Below the pieces are notes generated by a model. It was not told the origin of the DNA. It saw nothing but the letters and a program-made list of their open reading frames with translations, and ran no database searches. The translations under genes and the position numbers were made by a program. From the NCBI GenBank assembly GCA_944391255.1, contig CALXSW010000024.1, forward strand, positions 1-9,769: a stretch of DNA of 9,769 nt, given 5' to 3'. The stretch is from an uncultured Clostridia bacterium. GTDB lineage: Bacteria > Bacillota > Clostridia > UBA1381. Shown here one piece after another: positions 1 through 6,785 of the stretch (positions are counted from its first letter, which is position 1; every line of letters starts with the position of its first letter).

Positions 1-2
1 TT

Positions 3-755
3 ATATCGCTCGCGGCAGACAATATCGGCGCCGATAAGGACAGCATAGCCGGTTTTGATCTTTATTTGTATAACAGAATGAAAGCAACGGTGTTCGGGGC
101 GGAGAACGAGTTTTTCTCAAGCGGAAGGATAGATGATCTTGAGAGCGTGTTCCTGTCACTTAAAGCGTTTATAAACGCGGAGAAGTCAAGTACACTAAAA
201 CTCTTTGCGGCGTTTGACAACGAGGAAACGGGATCTTTAACAAAGCAGGGTGCGCAGTCTACATTTTTTGCCGATACGCTTGAAAGGATAAACAGCGCTC
301 TTATGATAAGCCGCGCGGAGTTTTTGCGCCGCGCCGCGTCAAGCTTTATATTGTCGTGCGATAATGCCCACGCGGTGCATCCGAATTATCCTAATAAGGC
401 TGATATATCAAACAGTCCGCGAATCAACGGCGGAGTGGTGTTGAAATTCAACGCGTCGGGGAAATACACGACAGACGCGGTATCGTCAGCTGTTGTAACG
501 GCAGCAGCGAAAAAAGCGGGCGTGCCGTTACAGAAATACCATAACCGTTCCGATATGCCCGGCGGATCAACGCTCGGCAATCTGATGAATGTGAATATAT
601 CGGTGCATTCAGCGGATATAGGATTAGCGCAGCTCGCAATGCATTCGGCATATGAAACAGCCGGTGTGCATGACGTTGAATATATGGAGCGTCTGCTTAA
701 AGCTTTTTATGAAACGGAGCTTAGAGCAGTATCGTCAGATAAAATAGAATTATGA
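3..755 (+). CDS. M18-family zinc aminopeptidase, C-terminal part (5' truncated by window edge)
   Basis: The reading frame is open from the first complete codon at position 3, so about 250 C-terminal residues are visible; M18 enzymes are usually about 430 residues. M18 peptidases remove N-terminal residues, often acidic ones, from peptides in the cytoplasm with two zinc ions. Numbering within the fragment, the family signatures appear in order: GRIDDL with the likely ligand Asp44, FDNEETGS (Glu74/Glu75, general base and ligand), SCDNAHAVHPN (Asp120), SDMPGGST at about 183-190, and MHSAYE with His214. The remaining expected histidine ligand would lie upstream, outside the window. A TTG or ATG near 66-78 can open a shorter frame, but the frame continues upstream with M18-like sequence (LAADNIGADKDSIAGFDLYLYN), so these are internal codons. 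Two terminators follow. Family assignment is secure; exact substrate preference is not. Confidence 0.93.
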   Translation: MSLAADNIGADKDSIAGFDLYLYNRMKATVFGAENEFFSSGRIDDLESVFLSLKAFINAEKSSTLKLFAAFDNEETGSLTKQGAQSTFFADTLERINSALMISRAEFLRRAASSFILSCDNAHAVHPNYPNKADISNSPRINGGVVLKFNASGKYTTDAVSSAVVTAAAKKAGVPLQKYHNRSDMPGGSTLGNLMNVNISVHSADIGLAQLAMHSAYETAGVHDVEYMERLLKAFYETELRAVSSDKIEL

Positions 756-760
756 GCTTG

Positions 761-805
761 AAGCTGTTGGAAATGAGTATGTACTCGTTTTCAGCAGCTT
801 TTTTA
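761..805 (+). terminator. Intrinsic terminator of the aminopeptidase gene
   Basis: Positions 761-779 and 782-800 form a nearly continuous long stem (AAGCTG... against ...CAGCTT) with several G-U pairs and no true mismatch, closed by a very short loop, and followed by a run of Ts at 799-804. It begins five bases after the TGA stop. This is a classic Rho-independent terminator in the + direction. Confidence 0.88.
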
Positions 806-860
806 ATACATATAAGACTGCCTGAATAAGGCTGTGATGAGGTAATAAAGGGTGAAATGA

Positions 861-906
861 ACGTGACCGGCAAAAGGCTTTTGAGCTTTGCCGGTCACGT
901 TTTTTT
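861..906 (+). terminator. Second tandem intrinsic terminator abutting the walK 3' end
   Basis: ACGTGACCGGCAAA (861-874) pairs perfectly with TTTGCCGGTCACGT (887-900): a 14-bp stem with an additional inner GCT/AGC pairing, followed by seven Ts at 900-906 on the + strand. The T-run overlaps the minus-strand walK stop codon (905-907). On the minus strand the hairpin is preceded by the A-run and followed by a weaker pyrimidine stretch (TTCATTTCACC), so it may terminate both directions but looks stronger for +. Confidence 0.85.
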
Positions 907-2722
907 AATTCTTTTTTGGCAGAGGTATCTTTATAACTACCTCTGTGCCCTTGTTGAGCTTGCTTGTGATAAGTATTTTTCCGTTAAACGATGTTTCTAT
1001 CGTCTGCTTTGCTATCGCAAGCCCTAAGCCTGTTCCGCCTTTGTCGCGTGAGCGCGCTTTATCAACTCTGTAAAATCTGTCAAATATTTTTGGCAGCTTA
1101 TCCTCAGGGATACCGATGCCGTTATCGCGTACCTTTATCAGAATATCATTGAAAACGCAGCTTGTAAAAATATTTATCGAGCCGCCCGATGGTGTGTATT
1201 TGAGCGCGTTCGTTATTATGTTCGTAAATACGCGTTCAAGTCCGTCACGGTCGCCTGTGATCATAGGTATGTCGTTTGTAGGCGTGTATGTCAGCTCCTG
1301 ATTTTTCTTTTTTGCTGAAAGGCTTAGTCTTTCAACAAGTCCTTCAAGCATTGATCGTATATTTATATCGTCTGACGGACGCTCATATGACGCGTTTACA
1401 TCAAGCTGTGACAGCGTCAGAAGATCCTCTATTATCTTTGTCATTCTGTCTGTTTCAGATGATATCGTGTTTAGAAAACGAGTCCGTATGTCCGCGTTCG
1501 CGTCCGGCGTGTCGGCGAGCATATCGGCGTATGATTTTATAACGGTCAGCGGTGTGCGCAGCTCGTGCGAAACGTTCGCTACAAAATCCTGACGCGCATG
1601 CTCAAGCTTATCCTGCTTTGTTATATCATGGATTATAACTATAACGCCGCCCTCGCTGTTCTGTGAAAATGACGCAAAGCTCATTTGAAGGACGTTGTCG
1701 TTTATCGATATCTCTTTTTCAACCGACGCTCTGCTGTTGAGATATTGCAGCGACTCAAGCGTTATATCAACGTTTATTTCCTTGAAGAAGTTGTTGAATG
1801 TTATATCGTCTACAAATTTTCTGTTCAGAAGTCGCTGAGCCTCTCTGTTTATATGCGTCAGAGCTCCGTTCATATCAAAAGCGAGGATACCGTCGTTCAT
1901 GTTTTCAAGTATCGTTTCTATCTTGCGTTTTTCTGCCGTTTCCTTGTCAGCATGCTCCTTTTTCGAGTTCGCAAGGAAAACGAACGATTCCTTAAGATCG
2001 GCTATCTCGCTGTAATGGTCAAATCTGCTCAATACTGTATATTCTCCGGCTGCAAGGCGGCGCGCCTGATCGGAAACTGTCTTTATAGGCGCTGTGACCT
2101 TTGAGGCTATTATGTTTCCTATGATATAGCTTAGCAGAGCGGAAACTATAATAAGAAACAGCGAGTTTGCCGCGTGGCGCTGCAAAACCTCCTTCTGAAG
2201 AACAAGCGAATCCTTTAGGTATATAACATATTTAACATCACTTCCGCTCATCACCGGAAACGCGTAATCTATCGCGCTCGACAAAAATCCGCCGCTTATC
2301 GATTCCACTCCGGCAAGCGCGTTGTCTATGACGGCTGATGATTCCGTGACCTGCTCGCCGCGAGATGAGTAAAGCACAGAGCCGCTTCTGTCGAGTATGA
2401 ACAGATCAGATGATCTGTTTATAGACAGAAGATCACGGTATGCAAGTATCATCTTTGATAAATTGTCTACTATGACAGGCGATGAATCGGTTATAACAAT
2501 GCCGTTCGTTCCGTCGGCTGACGTTTCTGTAACGGCGGTGTTTGCCGTTTCTGTTATTGATGATTTGAATTCGGGCGTGAATGTGTTAGACACCGCATCG
2601 CTGAAATTTTTATGGTAATGGTGCACGGTTATAAATACGCTCGCTATTGCCGCGGCGATCTCTATAAGCACAATGAACAGCACAAACAGAGATGATATCT
2701 GAGTTCGTATGCTTTTGAACAT
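905..2722 (-). CDS. walK: WalK/VicK-type membrane sensor histidine kinase
   Basis: A 605-residue sensor kinase that should autophosphorylate on histidine and pass phosphate to the adjacent WalR-type regulator; in Firmicutes WalRK governs cell-wall metabolism. Domains seen: transmembrane segment at about 11-33; Ser/Thr-rich extracytoplasmic domain at about 35-185; second membrane segment at about 187-206; HAMP at about 207-259; PAS at about 267-370 (ILENMNDGILAFD); HisKA with the phospho-histidine in VSHELRTP (His386); HATPase with the N box (Asn501, Asn505), DNGIGI (533-538), FDRFYR (547-552) and GGTGLGLA (562-569). Length and architecture fit WalK (about 600 residues); PhoR-like kinases share this plan, so the name rests partly on the partner. 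The start has AAAGGA ten bases upstream. A terminator-like hairpin lies between it and walR. Downstream come only convergent terminators, so the usual walH/walI/walJ genes are not attached. Confidence 0.85.
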   Translation of the reverse strand: MFKSIRTQISSLFVLFIVLIEIAAAIASVFITVHHYHKNFSDAVSNTFTPEFKSSITETANTAVTETSADGTNGIVITDSSPVIVDNLSKMILAYRDLLSINRSSDLFILDRSGSVLYSSRGEQVTESSAVIDNALAGVESISGGFLSSAIDYAFPVMSGSDVKYVIYLKDSLVLQKEVLQRHAANSLFLIIVSALLSYIIGNIIASKVTAPIKTVSDQARRLAAGEYTVLSRFDHYSEIADLKESFVFLANSKKEHADKETAEKRKIETILENMNDGILAFDMNGALTHINREAQRLLNRKFVDDITFNNFFKEINVDITLESLQYLNSRASVEKEISINDNVLQMSFASFSQNSEGGVIVIIHDITKQDKLEHARQDFVANVSHELRTPLTVIKSYADMLADTPDANADIRTRFLNTISSETDRMTKIIEDLLTLSQLDVNASYERPSDDINIRSMLEGLVERLSLSAKKKNQELTYTPTNDIPMITGDRDGLERVFTNIITNALKYTPSGGSINIFTSCVFNDILIKVRDNGIGIPEDKLPKIFDRFYRVDKARSRDKGGTGLGLAIAKQTIETSFNGKILITSKLNKGTEVVIKIPLPKKN

Positions 2723-2748
2723 ATGTAAAAAATCCTTTCGCGCTTATT

Positions 2749-2789
2749 TAAAATCAAAACACCCAGTGCATAGCTGCGCATGGGTGTTT
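2749..2789 (-). terminator. Terminator-like hairpin between walR and walK
   Basis: Read on the minus strand, AAACACCCA (2789-2781) pairs perfectly with TGGGTGTTT (2765-2757), extended inward by GCGC/GTGC with one G-U pair and a single bulged A, closed by a six-base loop. It is followed by the T-rich stretch TTTTGATTTTAAAT. It starts 14 bases past the walR stop and sits upstream of the walK ribosome binding site. The stem is good but the T-run is interrupted, so it could be a leaky terminator that lowers walK relative to walR. Confidence 0.6.
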
Positions 2790-2803
2790 GTAATATATCT
2801 GTG

Positions 2804-3505
2804 TTATATTTTATTAAAATAGTATCCTATGCTTCGCTTTGTCATGATGTAGCGCGGCATACTCGGATCATCTTCTATTTTCTCTCTAAGTCGCCTTATC
2901 GTGACATCTACCGTTCTCACATCGCCGAGATACTCATATCCCCATACATTTTCAAGCAGTACCTCGCGTGAGAATATCTGGTCGGGAGACATTGCGAGGA
3001 ATTTTAAAAGCTCAAATTCTCTCAGCGTTATTTCAAGCGTCTTGCCGTTTTTGCGAACCTCGTACCTGTCAACGTTTATAGTCACATCGCCTGATGTTAT
3101 TATTCCGGCGTCGTCCTGCGCTGATGAAGCTTCCGAGTTTATTGCTGAACGGCGAAGAAGCGCTTTAACTCTCGCTGTAAGCTCGCGCGCCGAATACGGC
3201 TTTGTGACATAGTCGTCAGCGCCAAGTTCAAGACCAAGCACCTTATCGACCTCGCTTTCTCTCGCTGTAAGCATTATTATAGGAACATTTGATGTCTTTC
3301 TTATCTGCTTGCAGACGTCCATTCCGTCCATGCCCGGAAGATTTATGTCGAGCAGAACAACGTTCGGGTTCTGACTCATACAGAGATCATAGCCTGACGG
3401 ACCGTCAAACGCCTGAAGCGTGTTATATCCTTCCTTAGAAAATGTAAATGCAAGAATATCGTTAATATTTTTTTCGTCCTCAACAATAAGAATCGTAGCG
3501 TCCAT
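2804..3505 (-). CDS. walR: WalR/VicR-type OmpR-family response regulator
   Basis: A 233-residue cytoplasmic response regulator. The receiver domain occupies about 2-118, with the acidic pair Glu9/Asp10, phospho-acceptor Asp53 in LLDINLPGMDG, Thr80 and Lys102 (TKPYS). The winged-helix DNA-binding domain spans about 136-232. The stretch VWGYEYLGDVRTVDVTIRRLREKIEDDP (188-214) and the ending MTKRSIGYYF closely resemble the WalR/YycF recognition region as I know it, which is why I prefer this name to PhoP or ResD. The ATG at 3505 is chosen because it begins directly at the receiver fold (MDATILIVEDE) and has GGAAGGGA about ten bases upstream; an in-frame TTG at 3529 would add eight residues but has no better support. 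walK lies 81 nt downstream on the same strand and its own promoter lies at 3579-3607. WalR proteins bind TGTWAH half-sites, and two occur in that promoter. Confidence 0.88.
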   Translation of the reverse strand: MDATILIVEDEKNINDILAFTFSKEGYNTLQAFDGPSGYDLCMSQNPNVVLLDINLPGMDGMDVCKQIRKTSNVPIIMLTARESEVDKVLGLELGADDYVTKPYSARELTARVKALLRRSAINSEASSAQDDAGIITSGDVTINVDRYEVRKNGKTLEITLREFELLKFLAMSPDQIFSREVLLENVWGYEYLGDVRTVDVTIRRLREKIEDDPSMPRYIMTKRSIGYYFNKI

Positions 3506-3578
3506 TGCGAAAAAATCCCTTCCAATCAATTTATATTTAAGTTACAATTAAATCAACATTATTTCATATATTACATAT

Positions 3579-3607
3579 ATTTTATCAAAGTTTAACAGAT
3601 ATATCAA
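3579..3607 (-). promoter_or_regulatory. Predicted sigma-A promoter of walR with TGTWAH half-sites
   Basis: On the minus strand, TTGATA (-35, 3607-3602) and TAAAAT (-10, 3584-3579) are separated by exactly 17 bases, each matching five of six consensus bases. The start would fall near 3572, giving a leader of about 65 nt. Within the spacer is TGTTAA (3597-3592) and near the start is TGTAAT (3575-3570), both fitting the WalR half-site TGTWAH. They are 22 bases apart rather than the canonical 11, so autoregulation is only suggested; the region is AT-rich and chance matches are easy. Confidence 0.6.
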
Positions 3608-3689
3608 GACCTAATTTAAAAAAAGTTAAAAAAAATGACATATAATTTTTGAAGACGGAAAGAAATCGTCAAAAAATACGTTTTATGTA

Positions 3690-3718
3690 TAGACATTTCA
3701 GCGAAATTAATGTATAAT
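3690..3718 (+). promoter_or_regulatory. Predicted sigma-A promoter of the pyr operon
   Basis: TAGACA (3690-3695, five of six consensus bases) and a perfect TATAAT (3713-3718) are separated by 17 bases. Initiation near 3725 would leave a leader of about 50 nt before pyrR, too short to hold an antiterminator/terminator pair. It is divergent from, and does not overlap, the walR promoter. Confidence 0.75.
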
Positions 3719-3743
3719 ATGAATGAAGTATAACTGTACGAAA

Positions 3744-3769
3744 GGGACCCGTATTATGGGTAGGTGGTC
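3744..3769 (+). promoter_or_regulatory. Possible small leader hairpin at the pyrR ribosome binding site
   Basis: ACCCGT (3747-3752) can pair with ATGGGT (3756-3761) around an ATT loop, directly in front of the Shine-Dalgarno AGGTGG (3762-3767). Alternatively GACC (3746-3749) can pair with GGTC (3766-3769), which would cover part of that site. Both stems are short, and the second is only four pairs, so a translational switch is a weak inference; the sequence may simply be an ordinary ribosome-binding region. Confidence 0.3.
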
Positions 3770-3775
3770 ATAATT

Positions 3776-4309
3776 ATGGAAAAAGCAGTTTTGTTGAATG
3801 AATCATCGGCGCAGCGGCTTGTGAACCGCATGGCTTATGAGATCATTGAGGATAACAAGGGCTCAGAGGGGATAGTTATTATAGGTATTCAGTCCCGCGG
3901 CGTTCTTTTTGCCAAGGCGCTGCGTGAAAAGATCAAGGAGATCGAGGGGATAGACGTTCCTATGGGCAGCATAGATATAACGTTTTACCGCGATGATCTT
4001 ACAAGACTCATGGATCATCCGGTTATAAAGGAAACGGATATTCCGTTTACGATAGAGGACAAGAGCATAATACTTGTTGATGATGTGCTGTTCTCCGGAC
4101 GCACAGTCCATGCGGCTATAAAGGAGCTGTTTGATATGGGCAGACCGGCTAAGATAAGACTTGCCGTTCTCGTTGACAGAGGTCATCACGAGCTGCCTGT
4201 AGCGGCTGATTACTGCGGCAAGAAGGTGCCGACCGCTTTAAATGAATATATCGATGCGGATATAACAGATGACGGCGTTGTGAAATCCGTTATTATCACT
4301 GAAAAATAA
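3776..4309 (+). CDS. pyrR: PyrR, pyrimidine operon regulator / uracil phosphoribosyltransferase
   Basis: A 177-residue phosphoribosyltransferase-fold protein. PyrR family members bind pyr mRNA in response to UMP/UTP versus PRPP, and often have weak uracil phosphoribosyltransferase activity. The PRPP-binding loop is clear (IILVDDVLFSGRT, 98-110), with the early GIQSRG motif (37-42), the DITFYRDDL stretch (67-75) and the family-typical LAVLVDRGHHELP (129-141) followed by ADYCGKKVPT. Length matches PyrR (about 180). The ATG at 3776 is preferred because AGGTGG lies eight bases upstream; an in-frame GTG at 3764 would add four residues and overlap that site. It heads the operon, 60 nt before pyrB. 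No canonical PyrR binding loop with terminator was found in its leader or the next two gaps, so how it acts on this operon is open. Confidence 0.95.
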   Translation: MEKAVLLNESSAQRLVNRMAYEIIEDNKGSEGIVIIGIQSRGVLFAKALREKIKEIEGIDVPMGSIDITFYRDDLTRLMDHPVIKETDIPFTIEDKSIILVDDVLFSGRTVHAAIKELFDMGRPAKIRLAVLVDRGHHELPVAADYCGKKVPTALNEYIDADITDDGVVKSVIITEK

Positions 4310-4322
4310 ATTCTGGATCAAT

Positions 4323-4348
4323 ACGCGGTTTCGTACATACAGCCGCGT
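4323..4348 (+). other. GC-rich hairpin in the pyrR-pyrB gap
   Basis: ACGCGGTT (4323-4330) pairs with AGCCGCGT (4341-4348), one G-U pair included, around a ten-base loop. It is not followed by a T-run, so it is not an intrinsic terminator, and its loop lacks the UCC/GAGG pattern expected of Bacillus-type PyrR sites. It ends three bases before the pyrB Shine-Dalgarno AAGGAG (4352-4357), so an effect on pyrB translation or mRNA processing is possible but unproven. Confidence 0.45.
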
Positions 4349-4369
4349 CGGAAGGAGAAAATAAAGATA

Positions 4370-5284
4370 ATGAAACATGACTTACTCGGACTAAAGGATT
4401 TAAGCGCGGATCAGATAAACCATATACTTGAAACTGCCGCGGCAATGAAGAACATTGTGAAAAGCTCAAATAAAAAGACACCGCATCTTCAGGGCAAGAC
4501 GGTCGTGAACCTTTTCTATGAGAACAGCACAAGAACGCGTCTGTCGTTTGAGCTTGCCGCTAAATATATGAGCGCGAATGCGGCGAATATATCGTCAAGC
4601 GGCTCGTCTGTAGCAAAGGGCGAAACGCTTATTGACACAGCGGAAACGATAAACGCAATGGGGACAGATATACTTGTTATGCGTCACAGCATGAGCGGCG
4701 CGCCGCACCTGCTTTCAAAGCTTGTTGACGCGTCTGTGGTAAATGCCGGCGACGGTATGAATGAGCATCCGACTCAGGCTCTTTTGGATATGCTTACGAT
4801 GATAGAGCATAAGGGACATATAGAAGGACTTAAAGTGGCTATAGTCGGCGACGCAAAGCATTCGCGAGTTGTGCGCTCAAATATATATGGTCTTACAAAG
4901 CTCGGCGCGGAGGTCAGCGTGGGCGGACCTGCTACGCTGCTGCCTATGGGGCTTGACAAGATGGGATGTAAGGTTTTTGATAATGTACATGAGGCGATCA
5001 TAGACGCTGATGTGGTTATGGGATTAAGAATACAGCTTGAGAGACAGAAAAAGGGACTTTTCCCGTCGATACGCGAATATTTCAGATTTTTCGGAGTTGA
5101 TGAGGACAGGCTGAAGCTCGCAAAGCCTGACGCTATTGTTATGCATCCGGGACCGGTAAACAGAGGCGTGGAGCTTTCTACATCACTTATAGACGGCGAC
5201 AGAAGCGTTATAACCGATCAGGTCACAAGCGGTGTTGCTGTCAGAATGGCTGTTATGTATCTTCTGTCACGCGGCGGTTTCTGA
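4370..5284 (+). CDS. pyrB: Aspartate carbamoyltransferase catalytic chain
   Basis: A 304-residue enzyme that condenses carbamoyl phosphate with L-aspartate to carbamoyl-L-aspartate in the cytoplasm, the first committed step of pyrimidine synthesis. The carbamoyl-phosphate domain shows STRTR (53-57), the loop GSSVAKGET with Lys83, MRHS (Arg105) and HPTQ (133-136). The aspartate domain shows VGDAKHSRVVRSN (159-171), GLRIQLER (218-225) and MHPGPVNRGVE (258-268). Length is normal for the Bacillus-type catalytic chain; no pyrI regulatory-chain gene accompanies it, which suits an unregulated trimer. The start ATG has AAGGAG 12 bases upstream, a rather long spacing. It follows pyrR by 60 nt and precedes pyrC by 103 nt in one apparent operon. 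Confidence 0.97.
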   Translation: MKHDLLGLKDLSADQINHILETAAAMKNIVKSSNKKTPHLQGKTVVNLFYENSTRTRLSFELAAKYMSANAANISSSGSSVAKGETLIDTAETINAMGTDILVMRHSMSGAPHLLSKLVDASVVNAGDGMNEHPTQALLDMLTMIEHKGHIEGLKVAIVGDAKHSRVVRSNIYGLTKLGAEVSVGGPATLLPMGLDKMGCKVFDNVHEAIIDADVVMGLRIQLERQKKGLFPSIREYFRFFGVDEDRLKLAKPDAIVMHPGPVNRGVELSTSLIDGDRSVITDQVTSGVAVRMAVMYLLSRGGF

Positions 5285-5292
5285 TGTGTATA

Positions 5293-5338
5293 CGATATAT
5301 ATCGGGCGCGGAAAATGATGTTTAAGCCGCGCCGTGAT
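5293..5338 (+). other. Palindrome and GC-rich hairpin in the pyrB-pyrC gap
   Basis: Two adjoining dyads lie here. CGATATATATCG (5293-5304) is a perfect 12-bp palindrome. GGCGCGG (5305-5311) pairs perfectly with CCGCGCC (5327-5333) around a 15-base loop, with ATC/GAT (5301-5303 and 5336-5338) able to extend it across a small internal loop. No T-run follows. It may stabilise or process the mRNA between cistrons, or bind a regulator; nothing identifies which. It shares the core CGCGG/CCGCG with the hairpin before pyrB. Confidence 0.45.
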
Positions 5339-5387
5339 ACAATGGCATATATGACATCTTTGGCGAAAGGAGTAAATGATTATAACT

Positions 5388-6680
5388 ATGAAATTATTGA
5401 TAAAGAACGGTCATGTTATCGATCCGGCAAACGGAATCGATGAAGTGACAAATATATTTGTTGAAAATGGTGTTATATCTGAGGTGGGAGTTGACAATGA
5501 TCTTGACGGCCTCGATATAGAGATAATAGACGCTTCAGGTAAAATAGTAGCGCCCGGTCTTGTGGATATGCATGTGCATTTAAGAGAGCCGGGACAGGAA
5601 TATAAAGAGGATATCGAAACAGGCACAAGAGCAGCTGTCTGCGGCGGCGTCACTTCTGTCGCATGTATGCCGAACACTGATCCTGTATGTGACAATGAAA
5701 CTGTTGTGACTTATATAAAAAAGCGCGCTGAAGAGGTGGGATACGCGAACGTGTTCCCTGTGGGCGCTATTTCAAAGGGACTTGAGGGCAAGCTCTTAGC
5801 GGAGATAGGCGAAATGGCTTTTGCCGGCGCTGTGGCTGTGTCAGATGACGGAAGACCTGTTGAGAATTCAGGAATGATGCGCCGCGCGATAGAGTATGCG
5901 AAGATGTTCGATGTTATCGTTATATCGCACTGTGAGGATCCGGCTCTTGGCGAGGGTGATATGAACGAGGGCGCTGTTGCTACGGCTATGGGACTTCGCG
6001 GTATCTCGCCGGCGGCTGAGGAGGTAATGGCTGCGCGTGATATTCTTGTGGCTGAGGCTATCGGCGGAAGAGTGCATATAGCGCATATTTCAACGCGCGG
6101 AACAGTGGAGCTTATACGCGAGGCGAAAAAGCGCGGCGTTAAGGTGACATGCGAGACCTGCCCGCATTATTTTGCGCTGACAGAAGAGGCGTGCATGGGA
6201 TTTAACACTAACGCGAAAATGAATCCGCCGCTAAGAACTGCCGATGATGTGGCAGCTATAAAAGAAGGTCTTGCGGACGGTACGATCGATTGTATCGTTA
6301 CAGACCACGCTCCGCATCACCCTGATGAAAAGCAGTGTGAGTTCGGTTATGCGAAAAACGGTATCGTAGGCCTTGAAACGTCTCTCGGACTGGGCATAAA
6401 GTGCCTTGTCAAGGAGGGTGTGCTGACTATGAGCCAGCTTATAGAGAAGATGGCTGTGAATCCGGCGCATATACTCGGTATTGCAAAGGGCAGTCTCGCT
6501 GTAGGTCAGGCTGCTGATATTACGATATTTGATCCGGAAAAGCCATGGACGGTCGATATAACAAAGCTTCACTCTAAAGGAAAGAATTCGCCATACGATG
6601 GTTTTGAGCTTTTCGGAAAGCCGGAATACGTTATAGTAAACGGAGAGGTTATTGTTAACCAATTCGAACTAATGCGATAA
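5388..6680 (+). CDS. pyrC: Dihydroorotase (class I)
   Basis: A 430-residue zinc amidohydrolase that reversibly cyclises carbamoyl-aspartate to dihydroorotate. Expected ligands and active-site residues are visible: DMHVHLR (His62, His64), SDDG (Asp153/Asp154), SHCED (His181), IAHIS (His233), MNPPLR (Asn279, Arg283) and TDHAPH (Asp306). Length and HxH spacing fit class I bacterial enzymes. The start is uncertain: AAAGGAG (5366-5372) lies only 3 bases before an ATG at 5376 and 15 before the ATG at 5388. I prefer 5388 because MKLLIKNGHVIDPAN is how family members typically begin. The 3' end is odd: the last codons run into an inverted-repeat element whose first three bases supply the TAA stop, so the protein seems to have lost four residues relative to the inferred ancestor. 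The catalytic core is unaffected. Confidence 0.95.
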   Translation: MKLLIKNGHVIDPANGIDEVTNIFVENGVISEVGVDNDLDGLDIEIIDASGKIVAPGLVDMHVHLREPGQEYKEDIETGTRAAVCGGVTSVACMPNTDPVCDNETVVTYIKKRAEEVGYANVFPVGAISKGLEGKLLAEIGEMAFAGAVAVSDDGRPVENSGMMRRAIEYAKMFDVIVISHCEDPALGEGDMNEGAVATAMGLRGISPAAEEVMAARDILVAEAIGGRVHIAHISTRGTVELIREAKKRGVKVTCETCPHYFALTEEACMGFNTNAKMNPPLRTADDVAAIKEGLADGTIDCIVTDHAPHHPDEKQCEFGYAKNGIVGLETSLGLGIKCLVKEGVLTMSQLIEKMAVNPAHILGIAKGSLAVGQAADITIFDPEKPWTVDITKLHSKGKNSPYDGFELFGKPEYVIVNGEVIVNQFELMR

Positions 6681-6785
6681 AACGCGCGATATGGCGCCCA
6701 TCTCGCCCGCATTCAGGACTCGAAGTACATTGAGTACGACTTCGCCCTTCATGAGAGCGACCTGAACGCCATCTCCCGCGTTTTA
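6678..6785. mobile_element. MITE-like foldback insertion with 5-bp flanking duplication
   Basis: The segment is visibly richer in GC than the surrounding intergenic DNA. Its ends form an inverted repeat: 6677-6696 against 6767-6786 pair at 18 of 20 positions, the outermost ten (ATAAAACGCG / CGCGTTTTAT) perfectly. Two further stems nest inside in the correct order: TTCAGG/CCTGAA (6712-6717 with 6761-6766) and CGAAGT/ACTTCG (6721-6726 with 6739-6744). TGCGA flanks both sides (6673-6677 and 6786-6790), as expected of a 5-bp target duplication. There is no transposase gene, so this would be a non-autonomous element or a palindromic intergenic repeat. Its left end overlaps the pyrC stop. It has no T-run to act as a terminator, but the folded RNA could affect pyrF expression. 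Copy number cannot be judged from one window. Confidence 0.6.

Noticed and set aside
857..1027. A 56-codon + strand ORF beginning ATG AAC GTG with AAAGGG just upstream.
   Set aside because: It runs through the perfect 14-bp terminator stem and T-run and then antisense through walK; the apparent coding is a by-product of these.
3641..3646. A second perfect TATAAT upstream of pyrR.
   Set aside because: The position 17 bases upstream is a run of As with no -35 resemblance, while 3690-3718 has a much better promoter.
3654..3670. GACG/CGTC mini-hairpin followed by As in the walR-pyrR gap.
   Set aside because: Only four base pairs with a nine-base loop; easily expected by chance and lies upstream of the pyr promoter.
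3740..3748. The 9-mer GAAAGGGAC in the pyrR leader recurs in the pyrD terminator stem (9481-9489), suggesting long-range pairing between operon ends.
   Set aside because: It is a purine-rich, ribosome-site-like word; a single shared 9-mer in about 10 kb is weak, and the terminator copy is already explained by its own hairpin.
6691..6765. A 24-codon ORF starting at ATG 6691 inside the foldback.
   Set aside because: No ribosome binding site, very short, and it lies within paired repeat arms that explain the sequence better.
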